Shown piece after piece: positions 53,982 to 64,000 of a stretch of DNA of 64,000 nt. The position numbers were made by a program, and so were the translations under genes. Source of the DNA: Bacilli bacterium. Lineage in GTDB: Bacteria > Bacillota_I > Bacilli_A > RF39 > UBA660. The notes under the pieces were generated by a model. It saw only the letters and a list, made by a program, of their open reading frames with translations, had not been told where the DNA came from and ran no database searches. Numbering within the stretch: position 1 is the first letter of the stretch; every line of letters starts with the position of its first letter. The stretch lies in the NCBI GenBank assembly GCA_900769695.1, contig CAAGHO010000018.1, positions 62,001-126,000 of the forward strand. The letters run 5' to 3'.

Positions 53982-55217
53982 TTAGATTTCTTCTTCAATT
54001 CTCATTAATTGATTATATTTACAAATTCTATCTGTTCTAGACATAGATCCTGTTTTTATTTGTCCTAAATCTAGTCCAACAGCTAAATCTGCAATTGTTG
54101 TATCTTCTGTTTCACCACTTCTGTGTGAAATTACAGTAGCATAATTATGACTTCTAGCAAGTTCAATTGTTTCTAATGTTTCTGTAATAGTACCAATTTG
54201 ATTAACTTTTAATAAAATGGCATTACCTGCTTCATGATCAATTCCCATTTGTAAGCAAGATTTATTAGTAACGAATAAGTCATCACCAACTAATTGAACT
54301 TTATCACCAATTCTCTTAGTTACTAAATTGAATCCTTCCCAATCATTTTCATCAACTGCATCTTCAATAGAAATAATTGGATATTTGCTTATTAATTCTT
54401 CATAGTATTCAATCAATTCTTCTGTAGTAAGACTTCTTCCTTCACCAACAAGTTCATATTTTCCATCTTTGTAGAATTCTGATGCAGCTACATCTATTGC
54501 CATACATACATCTTTACCTGGTTCGTAACCTGCTTTTTTAATAGCTTCCATGATTAATTCAAAACCTTCACTATTTGATTCTAAATCAGGAGCAAATCCA
54601 CCTTCATCACCAACACTAGTAACTAATCCTTTAGATTTTAAAACACTCTTTAAGTTGTGGAATACTTCTGCTCCAATTCTTACTCTTTCATGAATTGTTT
54701 CAGCCATTGGAATAATCATATATTCTTGGAAATCAAGTTTATTATCAGCATGAGCTCCACCATTAATAATATTCATCATTGGTCTTGGTTCTGACATTTT
54801 TCCATTTCCAAATTCGCGACATACATATTTATAAAGTGGCATACCTTCATCATTAGCACTTGCTTTCATTGCAGCCATACTAATACCTAAAATTGCATTA
54901 GCACCAAACTTAGATTTTGTAGGTGTTCCATCTAAGTTAATCATTGCATAATCAAGTTCTTTTTGATTAGCAGCGTCCATTCCAATTACTAAATCTCTTA
55001 ATGGTCCATTAACATTTTCAACTGCTTTTAAAACACCTTTTCCCATGAAACGGCTTCCACCATCTCTTAATTCTAGAGCTTCTCTTTCTCCAGTTGATGC
55101 TCCACTTGGAACAGCAGCTCTACCCATTACTCCATTTTCTAAGATAACATCTACTTCTACTGTAGGATTACCTCTTGAATCTAATATTTCACGTCCTATA
55201 ACATTTTTAATCTTCAT
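53982..55217 (-). CDS. eno: Enolase
   Basis: 411 aa from the second ATG (55217), eight bases after GGAGA. Converts 2-phosphoglycerate to phosphoenolpyruvate. Catalytic and metal residues lie in [44 protein letters not shown] and SHRSGETED. The usual TGSLSR reads TGSMSRTDR. About 20 residues shorter than typical enolases, mainly at the C-terminus. No other glycolytic gene is adjacent. Confidence 0.97.
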   Translation of the reverse strand: MKIKNVIGREILDSRGNPTVEVDVILENGVMGRAAVPSGASTGEREALELRDGGSRFMGKGVLKAVENVNGPLRDLVIGMDAANQKELDYAMINLDGTPTKSKFGANAILGISMAAMKASANDEGMPLYKYVCREFGNGKMSEPRPMMNIINGGAHADNKLDFQEYMIIPMAETIHERVRIGAEVFHNLKSVLKSKGLVTSVGDEGGFAPDLESNSEGFELIMEAIKKAGYEPGKDVCMAIDVAASEFYKDGKYELVGEGRSLTTEELIEYYEELISKYPIISIEDAVDENDWEGFNLVTKRIGDKVQLVGDDLFVTNKSCLQMGIDHEAGNAILLKVNQIGTITETLETIELARSHNYATVISHRSGETEDTTIADLAVGLDLGQIKTGSMSRTDRICKYNQLMRIEEEI

Positions 55218-55252
55218 AAACATTTCTCCTTTTCCAATTAATTAATATATTT

Positions 55253-55705
55253 TTAGTTAACAACACTACTTACTTTTTTTAAACTATATTTCTGAGCCAC
55301 ACCTTTAGCAAGGACCTTTCCGACTTTTTCTCTAGTTTGTAACATATCACTATTTTTTGCTTTATAGCAATCAAAATAATCAACACATGCAATACTAGAT
55401 ATTAGGAAACCTTCGTCATTTGTTTTTATAATTCTACTATCCTCGTCAAAAGAATCCCATACAATAATTGTTTTATTCAATAATTGCATTTTCAATATAT
55501 CACATGTCATTTCTAATTTTTCTAAGGCATCATCTATCCTGCTATGCTTATTATTCTCATTAGAATCACAAACAAGACAATACATTACACGATCAATACC
55601 AAGTAAAGATGCTTCGTATAACTGTCTTTGATATTCTGCTACAACGCCATCTCCTTCTTTAATAACCAAAAACAAAGTGTCATGCGCATTACCGTTATTA
55701 ATCAT
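55253..55705 (-). CDS. Unknown protein between murD and eno
   Basis: 150 aa from the ATG at 55705 (GGAGAG eight bases upstream), overlapping the murD stop by 8 bp, so translationally coupled. The sequence looks alpha/beta (TLFLVIKEGDGVVAEYQRQLYEA, RVMYCLVCDSNEN, KTIIVWDSFDED) with four Cys but no CxxC. No signal or membrane segment. Family not recognised; the coupling hints at a role with MurD or at convenience only. Confidence 0.6.
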   Translation of the reverse strand: MINNGNAHDTLFLVIKEGDGVVAEYQRQLYEASLLGIDRVMYCLVCDSNENNKHSRIDDALEKLEMTCDILKMQLLNKTIIVWDSFDEDSRIIKTNDEGFLISSIACVDYFDCYKAKNSDMLQTREKVGKVLAKGVAQKYSLKKVSSVVN

Positions 55706-57062
55706 CTTCTTCACTCTCCTTCATGCCTTTTACATATTGCTTAAATTCTGCTCCACGGATTTCACATTCTTTGTACTGATCCCATGATGCTGAAGCAGGA
55801 CTCAATAATACTATACCACCATTTTTAGTAATTTCAACACATTTTTTGAAACCATCTTCTAATTTTTCAAACACATAAGTTGGTATATGTAAACTATCAC
55901 CAAATTCTTTTACTCTTTCACGACACTGACCTATCGCCACTATGTTTTTAACATTTTTCATATAAGGAGTTAATTCATTAAAATCTTGACCTCTTTCTAG
56001 TCCTCCTAAAATAATTGTTGTATCTTGAGCAAAAGATGCTAAAGCTATTTGACTACATTTAATATTAGTAGCTTCTGTATCATTGTAATATCTAACACCA
56101 TTTACTGTATCAACATATTCAAGTCTATGTTCAACACCTGCAAATTCACTCAACACTTTATCGATTATTTCATTAGATACATTAAACTCTTTAGCAACCA
56201 TAATCGCACCCATACAGTTTTCCAAATTATGTTTACCCGGTATTTTAATATGACTAATTGGGATTACTTTTTCCTGATAATAATAAATATAACCATCTTT
56301 TAGATAACAACCATTAATCTCATTAGCTGAAGAAAAATATTTAGTTTTTGATTTAATTTTACTTAAAGTATCAACTACTTCATTATTTTCAATATTGATA
56401 ATTGCAATATCATTTTCATTTTGATTATAAAACATTCTTGACTTTACTTCTTTATAATGTTCGAATGTTTTCATAAAATCAATATGAGCTTCACTAATAT
56501 TTGTAAATACTCCAATATGTGGTTTAAAGGTTTTAATATTTTCTCCCTGTTGACAAGAAACCTCCATTACAATAATATCATCTTTTTTTAATTTATCTAA
56601 ACAACTACAGAAAGGATAACCAATATTTCCTGTTAAATGCACTCTATCTTGAAAAGCTTCTTTCAAAATTAAATATGTAAGTGTTGTAGTTGTAGTTTTA
56701 CCATTTGTCCCAGTTATACCAACTAAAGTAACGTCTTTTGGCAAAAGTCTATATGTCATCTCTACTTCATTAATAACTTCTATTCCTAATTCTTTGGCTC
56801 TTAAAACATATTTATGATCTATCGCAATACCAGGATTCTTAATCAAATAATTGAAACTAGTATCTAATAAATCATCAGGATGAGACCCAAAAATAAGTTC
56901 AACACCCAAATCTCTTAACTCTTTTACTTGTTCAGAATTTTGTTTTTCTTCTTTACCTAAATCATTTAATATAACTTTATTATTTTTCTTTACTAATATT
57001 TTAGCAGCCTCATAACCACTTCTGGCCATACCAAGAATTAGAAATTTTTTGTTTTCAAACAT
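55698..57062 (-). CDS. murD: UDP-N-acetylmuramoylalanine-D-glutamate ligase
   Basis: 454 aa from the ATG at 57062 with AGGTGA upstream. Adds D-glutamate in peptidoglycan precursor synthesis. N-terminal nucleotide-binding MFENKKFLILGMARSGYEAA, ATP-binding GITGTNGKTTTTTL, GGLERGQDF and C-terminal LLSPASASWDQYKECEIRG are all present. The dcw cluster is elsewhere; murD is isolated here. Confidence 0.96.
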   Translation of the reverse strand: MFENKKFLILGMARSGYEAAKILVKKNNKVILNDLGKEEKQNSEQVKELRDLGVELIFGSHPDDLLDTSFNYLIKNPGIAIDHKYVLRAKELGIEVINEVEMTYRLLPKDVTLVGITGTNGKTTTTTLTYLILKEAFQDRVHLTGNIGYPFCSCLDKLKKDDIIVMEVSCQQGENIKTFKPHIGVFTNISEAHIDFMKTFEHYKEVKSRMFYNQNENDIAIINIENNEVVDTLSKIKSKTKYFSSANEINGCYLKDGYIYYYQEKVIPISHIKIPGKHNLENCMGAIMVAKEFNVSNEIIDKVLSEFAGVEHRLEYVDTVNGVRYYNDTEATNIKCSQIALASFAQDTTIILGGLERGQDFNELTPYMKNVKNIVAIGQCRERVKEFGDSLHIPTYVFEKLEDGFKKCVEITKNGGIVLLSPASASWDQYKECEIRGAEFKQYVKGMKESEEDD

Positions 57063-57120
57063 TTTTATCACCTACTTATATTATACTATATATATAATTT
57101 TTTAGCATCTTTATTTGTGC

Positions 57121-57146
57121 AAAAGAAAAAGTAGATTTCTCTACTT
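57121..57146 (-). terminator. Terminator of the DUF1292 gene
   Basis: AAGTAGA/TCTACTT arms (57129-57135, 57140-57146), four-base loop, T-rich tail on the minus strand. Confidence 0.8.
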
Positions 57147-57152
57147 CAAATA

Positions 57153-57425
57153 TTATTGTTCATCCTTCGCAAGTTCTCTTAGTACTGCTTTAATACGAGT
57201 CCACTCGTCATCATCATCGATACCTTCTAATCTAGATGTACCATTTTCTTCTACTATTCTTGAAACATATACAGTAACGTTACCATTAGAGTCCTTTTCA
57301 TTCTTTGTATAAACGATATATTCTTGATTTGTATCTTTAAATTTGAAAGCAACAACAACTTCTACTTGTTCTTCTTTTCCTTCTTCTGAAATAATAGTAA
57401 TTAATTCTTTTTTAGTTTCTTCCAT
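57153..57425 (-). CDS. DUF1292 protein (YrzB-like)
   Basis: 90 aa from the ATG at 57425, after AAGGAGG. Acidic protein with EEGKEEQVEVVVAFKFKDTNQEYIVYTKNE, the DUF1292 pattern (normally ..FE.....Y....... ). Typically encoded near yrrK/alaS or mltG in Firmicutes; here isolated. Function unknown. Divergent from the FemX-like gene. Confidence 0.82.
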   Translation of the reverse strand: MEETKKELITIISEEGKEEQVEVVVAFKFKDTNQEYIVYTKNEKDSNGNVTVYVSRIVEENGTSRLEGIDDDDEWTRIKAVLRELAKDEQ

Positions 57426-57478
57426 ACTAGCCTCCTTATAATAATAATTGTATATCAAAAAAATGATCTTGTAAAGCA

Positions 57479-57507
57479 TTGAAACAAAAAAACATACGTG
57501 TTATAAT
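57479..57507 (+). promoter_or_regulatory. Promoter of the FemX-like gene
   Basis: TTGAAA (57479-57484) and TATAAT (57502-57507) with a 17-base spacer on the plus strand, 29 bases before the ATG. Confidence 0.8.
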
Positions 57508-57535
57508 TAATAATGATGAAATAGGAGGCCTCATA

Positions 57536-58774
57536 ATGAAAATATGTAACATTGAAAAAGAACAATTTGATAGTTTTGCCAAAAAACATAAGTACAGAAA
57601 TTATTATCAATCTTTTATGTATTCTAGAATAATGTCTAAATTTAATTATGAAGTTTCTTATATAGGAATTACTGAAGATAATGATGATAGACTTATAGGA
57701 GCATCAATGTTACTTCTACAAAATGCTTTTATGAAAAATAAAATTGCTTATGCACCTAGAGGAATATTATTTGATTTTACTGATTCTAAAAAAGTTGAAG
57801 AATTGGTTGAGGCTCTAAAAAGAGATTTAGGAAAAACTGGAATTATATCATTAAGAATGGATCCAGCCATTCCAATTACTATTAGAGATAATAAAGGTAA
57901 TATAGTTAATATCAATAATGAAGCTAATATGATAATGGCTAATTTAAAACAAGCTGGATTTAATTATAAGGGCCAAAATATTTATTTTGAAACAGAAAAG
58001 CCAAGATGGGAAACATTAGTTGTTTTACAAAAAGATATTAGAGAAATATACAAATCATTTGATAAAAGATGCCGTAATAAAATTAATAAAGCCCTAAAGT
58101 GTGGGGTGGAAGTCTATAGAGACGAGGCTAAAGACTTAACACAATTATATGAATTTGTAAAAAGAACTGATAAAAAACCATTTAAGTATTATAAAGAATT
58201 ATGTGCTAGTTTTGGTAAAAATGCTGATGTATTCTATGCTAAACTAAATACAGAACAATTTGTAATTAATAGTAAAAAATTATATGAAGATGAACAAGAA
58301 AAAAATGAAAAAATAGCAACTGAATTTCAAAATTTAGCTCAACAAAAAGGTGACAGAAGAGAAATATTTAATAAGAAAGTGTTATCAGATAAATTATTAA
58401 GTGTTTATAAAAGTAATTTAATCTTTGCCACTAACATGTTAAAGAATTATCCCGAAGGATTAATAATAGGTGGAGGATTAAATATAATTTATGATAATGC
58501 TGCCTTCCTAATTACTGAAGGAGTTGACCCTAAGTTTAAAAGTTTAAATGCTAGTTATTTATTAAAGTGGAGAATGATTTCTGATTATCAAAATGAAAAG
58601 TTGAAATACTTTAACTTAGGAGCAATAAGTGGAAATTTTGATAAAAAGAGTAAATATGCTGGTCTAAATGAATCAAAACTTGGATTTAATTCAACTGTCA
58701 CCGAGTACATTGGTGAATATGATATAGTTCTAAATAATTTCAAATATGGAATATATAAAAACTTAAATAAATAG
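57536..58774 (+). CDS. FemABX-family peptidoglycan aminoacyltransferase
   Basis: 412 aa from the ATG at 57536, after AGGAGG. Two GNAT-like lobes with YYQSFMYSRIMSKFNYEVSYIG early and KSFDKRCRNKINKAL in the middle, a long helical arm (about 245-300) resembling the coiled-coil that binds tRNA in FemA/FemX, then IYDNAAFLITEGVDP and YFNLGAISGNF. These enzymes add amino acids from aminoacyl-tRNA to lipid II to build interpeptide bridges, in the cytoplasm at the membrane. Which amino acid is transferred cannot be read. Single-gene unit with its own promoter and terminator. Confidence 0.88.
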   Translation: MKICNIEKEQFDSFAKKHKYRNYYQSFMYSRIMSKFNYEVSYIGITEDNDDRLIGASMLLLQNAFMKNKIAYAPRGILFDFTDSKKVEELVEALKRDLGKTGIISLRMDPAIPITIRDNKGNIVNINNEANMIMANLKQAGFNYKGQNIYFETEKPRWETLVVLQKDIREIYKSFDKRCRNKINKALKCGVEVYRDEAKDLTQLYEFVKRTDKKPFKYYKELCASFGKNADVFYAKLNTEQFVINSKKLYEDEQEKNEKIATEFQNLAQQKGDRREIFNKKVLSDKLLSVYKSNLIFATNMLKNYPEGLIIGGGLNIIYDNAAFLITEGVDPKFKSLNASYLLKWRMISDYQNEKLKYFNLGAISGNFDKKSKYAGLNESKLGFNSTVTEYIGEYDIVLNNFKYGIYKNLNK

Positions 58775-58780
58775 ATAATT

Positions 58781-58816
58781 AATGATTAAGTCAAAATTAG
58801 CTTAATCATTTTATTT
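58781..58816 (+). terminator. Terminator of the FemX-like gene
   Basis: Ten-base perfect arms (58781-58790 and 58801-58810) followed by TTTATTTT on the plus strand. Confidence 0.85.
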
Positions 58817-58826
58817 TAATATAAAC

Positions 58827-58853
58827 AAAAAAATCGGTAAAAACCGATTTTTT
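58827..58853. terminator. Terminator of tuf, bidirectional
   Basis: Arms around AAATCGGT/ACCGATTT (58827-58838 and 58843-58853), loop of four, with A-run before and T-run after, located 17 bases downstream of tuf. Confidence 0.9.
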
Positions 58854-58869
58854 TAATTTATCTGAATAA

Positions 58870-60054
58870 TTATTCAACGATTTCTGAAACTGAACCAGCA
58901 CCAACAGTACGTCCACCTTCACGGATAGAGAACTTAGTACCGTTTTCAAGAGCGATTGAATGAATTAATTCAACTTCCATATCAACGTTATCACCTGGCA
59001 TTACCATTTCAACTCCAGCAGGTAAAGTAATTACACCTGTAACGTCTGTAGTTCTGAAATAGAATTGAGGACGATAGTTGTTGAAGAATGGAGTATGACG
59101 TCCACCTTCTTCTTTGCTTAGTACGTATACTGCAGCTTTGAATTTGTGATGAGGTGTAACTGATCCTGGTTTAGCAAGAACTTGTCCACGTTCAACGTCT
59201 TCACGAGAAATACCACGTAATAATACACCAGCATTATCTCCTGCTTCAGCAAAGTCTAATTGTTTACGGAACATTTCAATTCCTGTAACAACAGTTTTCT
59301 GAGTATCTTTGATACCAACGATTTCAACTTCATCATTAAGATTTAATTTACCACGTTCAACACGTCCTGTAACAACAGTACCACGTCCTGTAATAGTAAA
59401 TACATCTTCAATACTCATTAAGAATGGTTTATCAGTATCTCTTTCTGGAGTTGGAATCCATTCATCAACAGCATCCATAAGTTCTTCAATTTTAGCAACC
59501 CACTCAGGATCTCCTTCAAGAGCTTTTAATGCTGAACCACGGATAACTGGAGTTTCGTCTCCTTCATATCCATATTCGTTTAATAAATCACGAATTTCCA
59601 TTTCTACTAAGTCTAGTAATTCTGGATCGTCAACCATATCACATTTGTTCATGAATACAACCATTTTAGGTACTCCAACTTGACGAGCAAGTAAGATATG
59701 TTCACGAGTTTGTGCCATAGGTCCATCTGTAGCAGCTATAACTAAGATAGCTCCATCCATTTGAGCAGCACCTGTAATCATGTTCTTAACATAGTCAGCA
59801 TGTCCTGGACAGTCAACGTGTGCATAATGTCTCTTATCAGTACTGTATTCAACGTGAGCAGTATTGATAGTAATACCACGTTCTCTTTCTTCTGGTGCTT
59901 TATCAATGTTTTCAAATTCTACAGCTTTATTACCGTTTTTACCAGCTAAAACTTTAGTGATAGCAGCAGTAGTTGTAGTTTTACCATGATCTACGTGTCC
60001 AATTGTACCAATGTTAACATGTGGTTTTGAACGATCAAATTTTTCTTTTGCCAT
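58870..60054 (-). CDS. tuf: Elongation factor Tu
   Basis: 394 aa. GTPase that delivers aminoacyl-tRNA. G1 GHVDHGKT (18-25), G2 [11 protein letters not shown]3 [10 protein letters not shown]4 MNKCDMVD, G5 SALKALEGD. The C-terminal domains are consensus ([23 protein letters not shown]). Ends the str operon, 81 bases after fusA; a hairpin follows. Confidence 0.99.
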   Translation of the reverse strand: MAKEKFDRSKPHVNIGTIGHVDHGKTTTTAAITKVLAGKNGNKAVEFENIDKAPEERERGITINTAHVEYSTDKRHYAHVDCPGHADYVKNMITGAAQMDGAILVIAATDGPMAQTREHILLARQVGVPKMVVFMNKCDMVDDPELLDLVEMEIRDLLNEYGYEGDETPVIRGSALKALEGDPEWVAKIEELMDAVDEWIPTPERDTDKPFLMSIEDVFTITGRGTVVTGRVERGKLNLNDEVEIVGIKDTQKTVVTGIEMFRKQLDFAEAGDNAGVLLRGISREDVERGQVLAKPGSVTPHHKFKAAVYVLSKEEGGRHTPFFNNYRPQFYFRTTDVTGVITLPAGVEMVMPGDNVDMEVELIHSIALENGTKFSIREGGRTVGAGSVSEIVE

Positions 60055-60135
60055 ATAAATTTTCCTCCTTTATTTATTACAAAATCTATTTTATCTAATA
60101 ATTGAATAATTTTCAACTATTTTGATAACTTTTTA

Positions 60136-62205
60136 TTAATTTCCACTCTTTTTAATTATTTCTTCTGCAATGTTTCTTGGAACTTCTTCATAGTGATCAA
60201 AAATCATAATGAATGTTGCTCTACCTTGAGTATTAGAACGAAGGTTAGTAGCATATCCAAACATTTCAGAAAGTGGAACCATAGCACTTAATTTAACAGC
60301 ATTTCCTTGAGACTCTTGTCCTAGTGGTTTACCACGACGAGCTGTTAAATCACCCATAACATTTCCGAAGTATTCTTCTGGAGTTGTTACATCAACTTTC
60401 ATGATTGGTTCAAGAAGTACTGGATTACATTTGTTCTTAGCTTCTTTTAATGCAAAGCTAGCAGCAATCTTGAATGCCATTTCGTTAGAGTCAACATCAT
60501 GGTAAGAACCATCAAATAATGTTGCCTTAACATCTATCATAGGATATCCTGCAAGTACACCTGTTTGTAATGCTTCTTGTAATCCTTTATCAACAACTGG
60601 GATGTATTCACGAGGAACAACACCACCAACAATTTCATCAACGAATTCATATCCCTTATCAGGATTTGGTTCGAATTTAACCCAAACATGTCCATATTGT
60701 CCACGTCCACCTGATTGTTTAATATATTTACCTTCACAATCAGCAGCTTGTTTAATTGTTTCACGATATGCAACTTGTGGTGCTCCAACGTTAGCTTCAA
60801 CGTTAAATTCACGTTTCATACGATCAACTAAAACATCTAAGTGTAATTCACCCATACCAGCAATAACAGTTTGACCTGTTTCATGATCTGTGTGAACTTT
60901 GAAAGTTGGATCTTCTTCAGCAAGCTTTTGTAAAGCTAGAGCCATCTTATCTTGATCAGCTTTTGACTTAGGTTCAACAGCTAATTGAATAACTGGTTCT
61001 GGAACTACTAAACTTTCAAGAATAACTGGTTTCTTTTCATCACATAATGTATCACCAGTAGTAGTATTCTTAAGTCCTACTGCTGCTGCAATATCTCCTG
61101 TGTATACATCAGTAATTTCTTTACGGTTATTAGCATGCATTTGTAGAATACGTCCAATTCTTTCTTTAGAATCTTTTGTAGAGTTTAATACATAACTACC
61201 ACTTGATAAGTGTCCTGAATAAACTCTGAAGAATGTTAAACGTCCAACGAATGGATCAGTCATAACTTTGAATGCTAATGCTGAGAATGGTTCATCATCC
61301 TTTGGATGTCTTACACATTCATTACCATCTAAATCTGTACCCTTAATTGATGGAATATCAAGTGGACTTGGTAAATAATCAAGTACAGCATCAAGTAATA
61401 ACTTAATACCCATATTTCCTAAAGCAGTACCACACATAACTGGGAAGAATTCTGCTTTTAAAGTTCCTGTACGAATTGCCTTTTTGATCATATCGATTGA
61501 TACTTCTCCACCATCAAGATATGTCATCATCATTTCATCATCAAATTCAGCAACTGCTTCGATTAACTCAGCACGTTTAGCTTCAGCTATATCTTTTAAG
61601 TCAGCAGGAATTTCAATTTCTTCAGGATTTTCATCTTGTTTACCATCATATTTATAAGCTTTCATAGTAACTAAATCAATAACTCCATTGAATTCTGATT
61701 CAGCACCAATTGGCCATTCGATTGGTTTTGCATTAACTCCCAAACGTTCATCAATTGTTTTTAAACTGTATTCAAAGTTAGCACCCATCTTATCCATTTT
61801 ATTTGCAAAAATAATACGAGGAACTTTGAATTCAGAAGCTTGTCTCCAAACTGTTTCAGTTTGAGGTTCAACACCAGCTTGAGCATCGATTAAAGCTACA
61901 GAACCATCAAGTACACGAAGACTACGACTAACTTCAATAGTAAAGTCTACGTGTCCTGGTGTATCGATAATATTTAATCTATAACCCTTCCAGTGAGCTG
62001 TTGTAGCGGCAGATGTGATAGTAATACCACGTTCTTGTTCTTGTGCCATCCAATCCATTTGGCTTTCACCATCATGAGTTTCACCAATTTTATGAGTGAC
62101 ACCAGTATGAAATAATACACGCTCAGTTGTTGTAGTTTTACCTGCATCAATATGAGCCATGATTCCAATATTTCTTGTCTTTTCTAAAGACGTATCTCTT
62201 GCCAT
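60136..62205 (-). CDS. fusA: Elongation factor G
   Basis: 689 aa. Translocation GTPase: [58 protein letters not shown] in domain I; domain IV with [17 protein letters not shown] and loop [17 protein letters not shown]. Full length. 15 bases after rpsG, AGGAATAATA upstream of the ATG. Confidence 0.99.
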   Translation of the reverse strand: MARDTSLEKTRNIGIMAHIDAGKTTTTERVLFHTGVTHKIGETHDGESQMDWMAQEQERGITITSAATTAHWKGYRLNIIDTPGHVDFTIEVSRSLRVLDGSVALIDAQAGVEPQTETVWRQASEFKVPRIIFANKMDKMGANFEYSLKTIDERLGVNAKPIEWPIGAESEFNGVIDLVTMKAYKYDGKQDENPEEIEIPADLKDIAEAKRAELIEAVAEFDDEMMMTYLDGGEVSIDMIKKAIRTGTLKAEFFPVMCGTALGNMGIKLLLDAVLDYLPSPLDIPSIKGTDLDGNECVRHPKDDEPFSALAFKVMTDPFVGRLTFFRVYSGHLSSGSYVLNSTKDSKERIGRILQMHANNRKEITDVYTGDIAAAVGLKNTTTGDTLCDEKKPVILESLVVPEPVIQLAVEPKSKADQDKMALALQKLAEEDPTFKVHTDHETGQTVIAGMGELHLDVLVDRMKREFNVEANVGAPQVAYRETIKQAADCEGKYIKQSGGRGQYGHVWVKFEPNPDKGYEFVDEIVGGVVPREYIPVVDKGLQEALQTGVLAGYPMIDVKATLFDGSYHDVDSNEMAFKIAASFALKEAKNKCNPVLLEPIMKVDVTTPEEYFGNVMGDLTARRGKPLGQESQGNAVKLSAMVPLSEMFGYATNLRSNTQGRATFIMIFDHYEEVPRNIAEEIIKKSGN

Positions 62206-62220
62206 ATTATTATTCCTTTC

Positions 62221-62688
62221 CTACCATCTATAATGTGCGAAAGCCTTGTTAGCTTCAGCCATTCTATGAGTATCTTCACGTTTTTTAACTGCTGCACCTG
62301 TTCCATTTGATGCATCAATTATTTCATTGGCTAAATTTTCAGCCATTCCCTTACCACCACGTTCACGAGAATATTTAACTAACCATCTTAAAGCTAGTGC
62401 TTGACTTCTTGCTGGTGATACTTCTATAGGTACTTGATAGTTTGATCCACCTACACGGCGAGATTTAACTTCAAGAGCTGGTTTAATATTTTCCATAGCT
62501 TGATTAAATACTTCAAGTGGATCTTTACCAGTCTTTGATTTAATTATTTCAAATGCTTCATATAGTATAGATTGAGCTGTTCCCTTTTTACCATCAAGCA
62601 TAACAGTATTAATTAATTTAGTAACTACTTTTGACTTGTATATAGGATCTGGTAAAACATCTCTTTTTACTGCACGTCTCTTACGCAT
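62221..62688 (-). CDS. rpsG: 30S ribosomal protein uS7
   Basis: 155 aa. [21 protein letters not shown] and the C-terminal [20 protein letters not shown] are consensus. Nucleates the 30S head; in E. coli it represses this operon. Normal length. Confidence 0.99.
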   Translation of the reverse strand: MRKRRAVKRDVLPDPIYKSKVVTKLINTVMLDGKKGTAQSILYEAFEIIKSKTGKDPLEVFNQAMENIKPALEVKSRRVGGSNYQVPIEVSPARSQALALRWLVKYSRERGGKGMAENLANEIIDASNGTGAAVKKREDTHRMAEANKAFAHYRW

Positions 62689-62716
62689 TTAAATTTCCTC
62701 CCTTCATTATTTTATT

Positions 62717-63130
62717 TTAATTCTTTGGTCTTTTAGCTCCGTATTTACTACGTCCTTGTTTACGATCTTTAACTCCAGCTGTATCAAGTGTTCCACGAAC
62801 TACATGATAACGAACTCCGATTAAGTCCTTAACACGTCCACCACGGATTAAAACAACACTATGTTCTTGTAAGTTATGTCCAATACCAGGAATATAAGTA
62901 TCTACTTCTTTTCCATTAGATAAACGAACACGAGCATATTTACGTAATGCTGAGTTTGGTTTCTTAGGTGTTTTAGTACCAACACGAGTACATACTCCAC
63001 GTTTTTGTGGTGATTTTGTATCAGTTGCTTTTTTTCTGATTGTATTTATACCAACACCAAGCACTGGTGCTTTACTCTTTCTTACCTTTTTACCACGTTT
63101 ATTGTGAACTAATTGGTTAATTGTAGGCAT
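62717..63130 (-). CDS. rpsL: 30S ribosomal protein uS12
   Basis: 137 aa. [23 protein letters not shown] at the start; the decoding-centre loops [22 protein letters not shown] and [20 protein letters not shown] carry the Lys residues altered in streptomycin resistance, here wild type. First gene of rpsL-rpsG-fusA-tuf. Confidence 0.99.
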   Translation of the reverse strand: MPTINQLVHNKRGKKVRKSKAPVLGVGINTIRKKATDTKSPQKRGVCTRVGTKTPKKPNSALRKYARVRLSNGKEVDTYIPGIGHNLQEHSVVLIRGGRVKDLIGVRYHVVRGTLDTAGVKDRKQGRSKYGAKRPKN

Positions 63131-63185
63131 AAAATAACTCTCCTTTCTTTACACATATCCAGGTGTATCATATTTCCCTCTAAAT

Positions 63186-63211
63186 AAAACTTTGCTCGAA
63201 AGCAAAGCTTT
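63186..63211 (-). promoter_or_regulatory. Attenuator-like hairpin in the rpsL leader
   Basis: CTTTGCT/AGCAAAG arms (63190-63196, 63201-63207), TTCG-type loop, followed by TTTTATTT on the minus strand: an intrinsic terminator shape, but placed between the promoter and rpsL. It could be an attenuator of the str operon, or a terminator for the small gene upstream if that gene reads through the promoter. Confidence 0.65.
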
Positions 63212-63226
63212 TTTATCAGCATAGTT

Positions 63227-63255
63227 AATATATCACTATATTATTCTAAAGTCAA
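63227..63255 (-). promoter_or_regulatory. str operon promoter
   Basis: TTGACT (63250-63255) and TATATT (63227-63232), spacer 17, with TG one base before the -10, minus strand; the leader to rpsL is about 90 nt. Confidence 0.75.
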
Positions 63256-63265
63256 TATTTTATTC

Positions 63266-63418
63266 CTAAATTATATAATTTGTTTCTAATAACGAATTAG
63301 CACTATTATCAATTTTATCTTGATGAGCTAATACTGCAACTAGAATAATAAACAAAGATAATATAACTATAAAAGTAATCATTGCTGATAATCCAAAACC
63401 TTTATTATTTAACTTCAT
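63266..63418 (-). CDS. Small prepilin-like membrane protein
   Basis: 50 aa, too short for usual gene calls. Start at the ATG at 63418, nine bases after GGAG (further in-frame ATGs lie at 63427 and 63433). MKLNNKGFGLSAMITFIVIL is a short basic leader, KGFGLS and then a 20-residue hydrophobic helix, like a type IV prepilin processing site but lacking the Glu at +5. The rest is polar (HQDKIDNSANSLLETN). It lies between rpoC and the str promoter. A general small membrane protein is the alternative. Confidence 0.55.
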   Translation of the reverse strand: MKLNNKGFGLSAMITFIVILSLFIILVAVLAHQDKIDNSANSLLETNYII

Positions 63419-63462
63419 AGCATTCATCTCCATAAAAATTATATGTTATTTAAATTATTTTG

Positions 63463-64000
<538 letters not shown>

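Noticed and set aside
59309..59683. 124-aa plus-strand ORF inside tuf
   Set aside because: Antisense shadow of EF-Tu; Ser/Thr/Pro-rich text typical of reverse-frame reading.
60537..60812. Long minus-strand ORF inside fusA
   Set aside because: Same-strand frame shadow of the intact EF-G gene; composition is that of shifted codons and there is no start signal.

Overview
The window is a chromosomal segment from an AT-rich, endospore-forming Bacillota. It is most likely one of the small-genome Bacilli/Erysipelotrichia-like gut lineages; I infer this from gene content and gene order, not from a database search. Spo0A, a CwlD-type amidase, CotF-type coat proteins and spore-style LysM/SpoIID-like proteins point to sporulation. 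TGA is an ordinary stop (for example the Abi protein and the holin end in TGA) and tryptophan is TGG, so the standard bacterial code applies. Ribosome binding sites are mostly AGGAG(G) or AGGTGA/GGGTGG about five bases before the start. Because AGGTGA contains GTG, naive gene calls often begin inside the ribosome binding site; the starts given here correct for that.

Layout, left to right. 1-4000: 5' part of an HtrA protease gene coupled to an Abi_2 (HEPN-type) gene, then divergently a zinc phospholipase C-like gene and a degenerate SpoIID-like gene. 3.9-9.3 kb: a compact type VII secretion operon (essC, yukD/esaB-like and two very short helical proteins) with its own promoter and a terminator. 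9.3-11.3 kb: cwlD-like amidase, an unknown protein and a small holin-like protein. 11.4-31.4 kb: rplM-rpsI, truA, two degenerate ECF-type ATPases without EcfT, a few accessory genes, then the whole S10-spc-alpha ribosomal superoperon (rpsJ to rplQ, minus strand) lacking rpmD (L30). 31.4-39 kb: Y-family polymerase, AAA/DUF4143 ATPase, spo0A, cdaR-cdaA (c-di-AMP synthesis), a UDG-family protein and small proteins. 39.5-43.8 kb: tRNA-Thr(CGU), DUF378, coat proteins, spore peptidoglycan-binding cluster, peptide deformylase. 43.8-50.6 kb: accessory and partly decayed DNA: broken ORFs, a MATE transporter, an HTH/WYL + SIS + HAM1 operon, an ATPase remnant, an XRE regulator operon with a visible operator, and a duplicated ~95-bp module next to ssrA. 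50.6-64 kb: ssrA-smpB-rnr-secG-eno, an unknown protein, murD, a DUF1292 gene, a FemX-like gene, then tuf, fusA, rpsG, rpsL, a small prepilin-like gene and the 3' part of rpoC.

Most of the window is housekeeping information processing transcribed leftwards. The informative departures are the reduced type VII operon, loss of EcfT and L30, degenerate active sites (SpoIID-like, EcfA-like), structured leaders upstream of rpsJ, rplM and rpsL, the WYL-SIS-HAM1 operon, and the decayed/duplicated DNA on the 3' side of ssrA.
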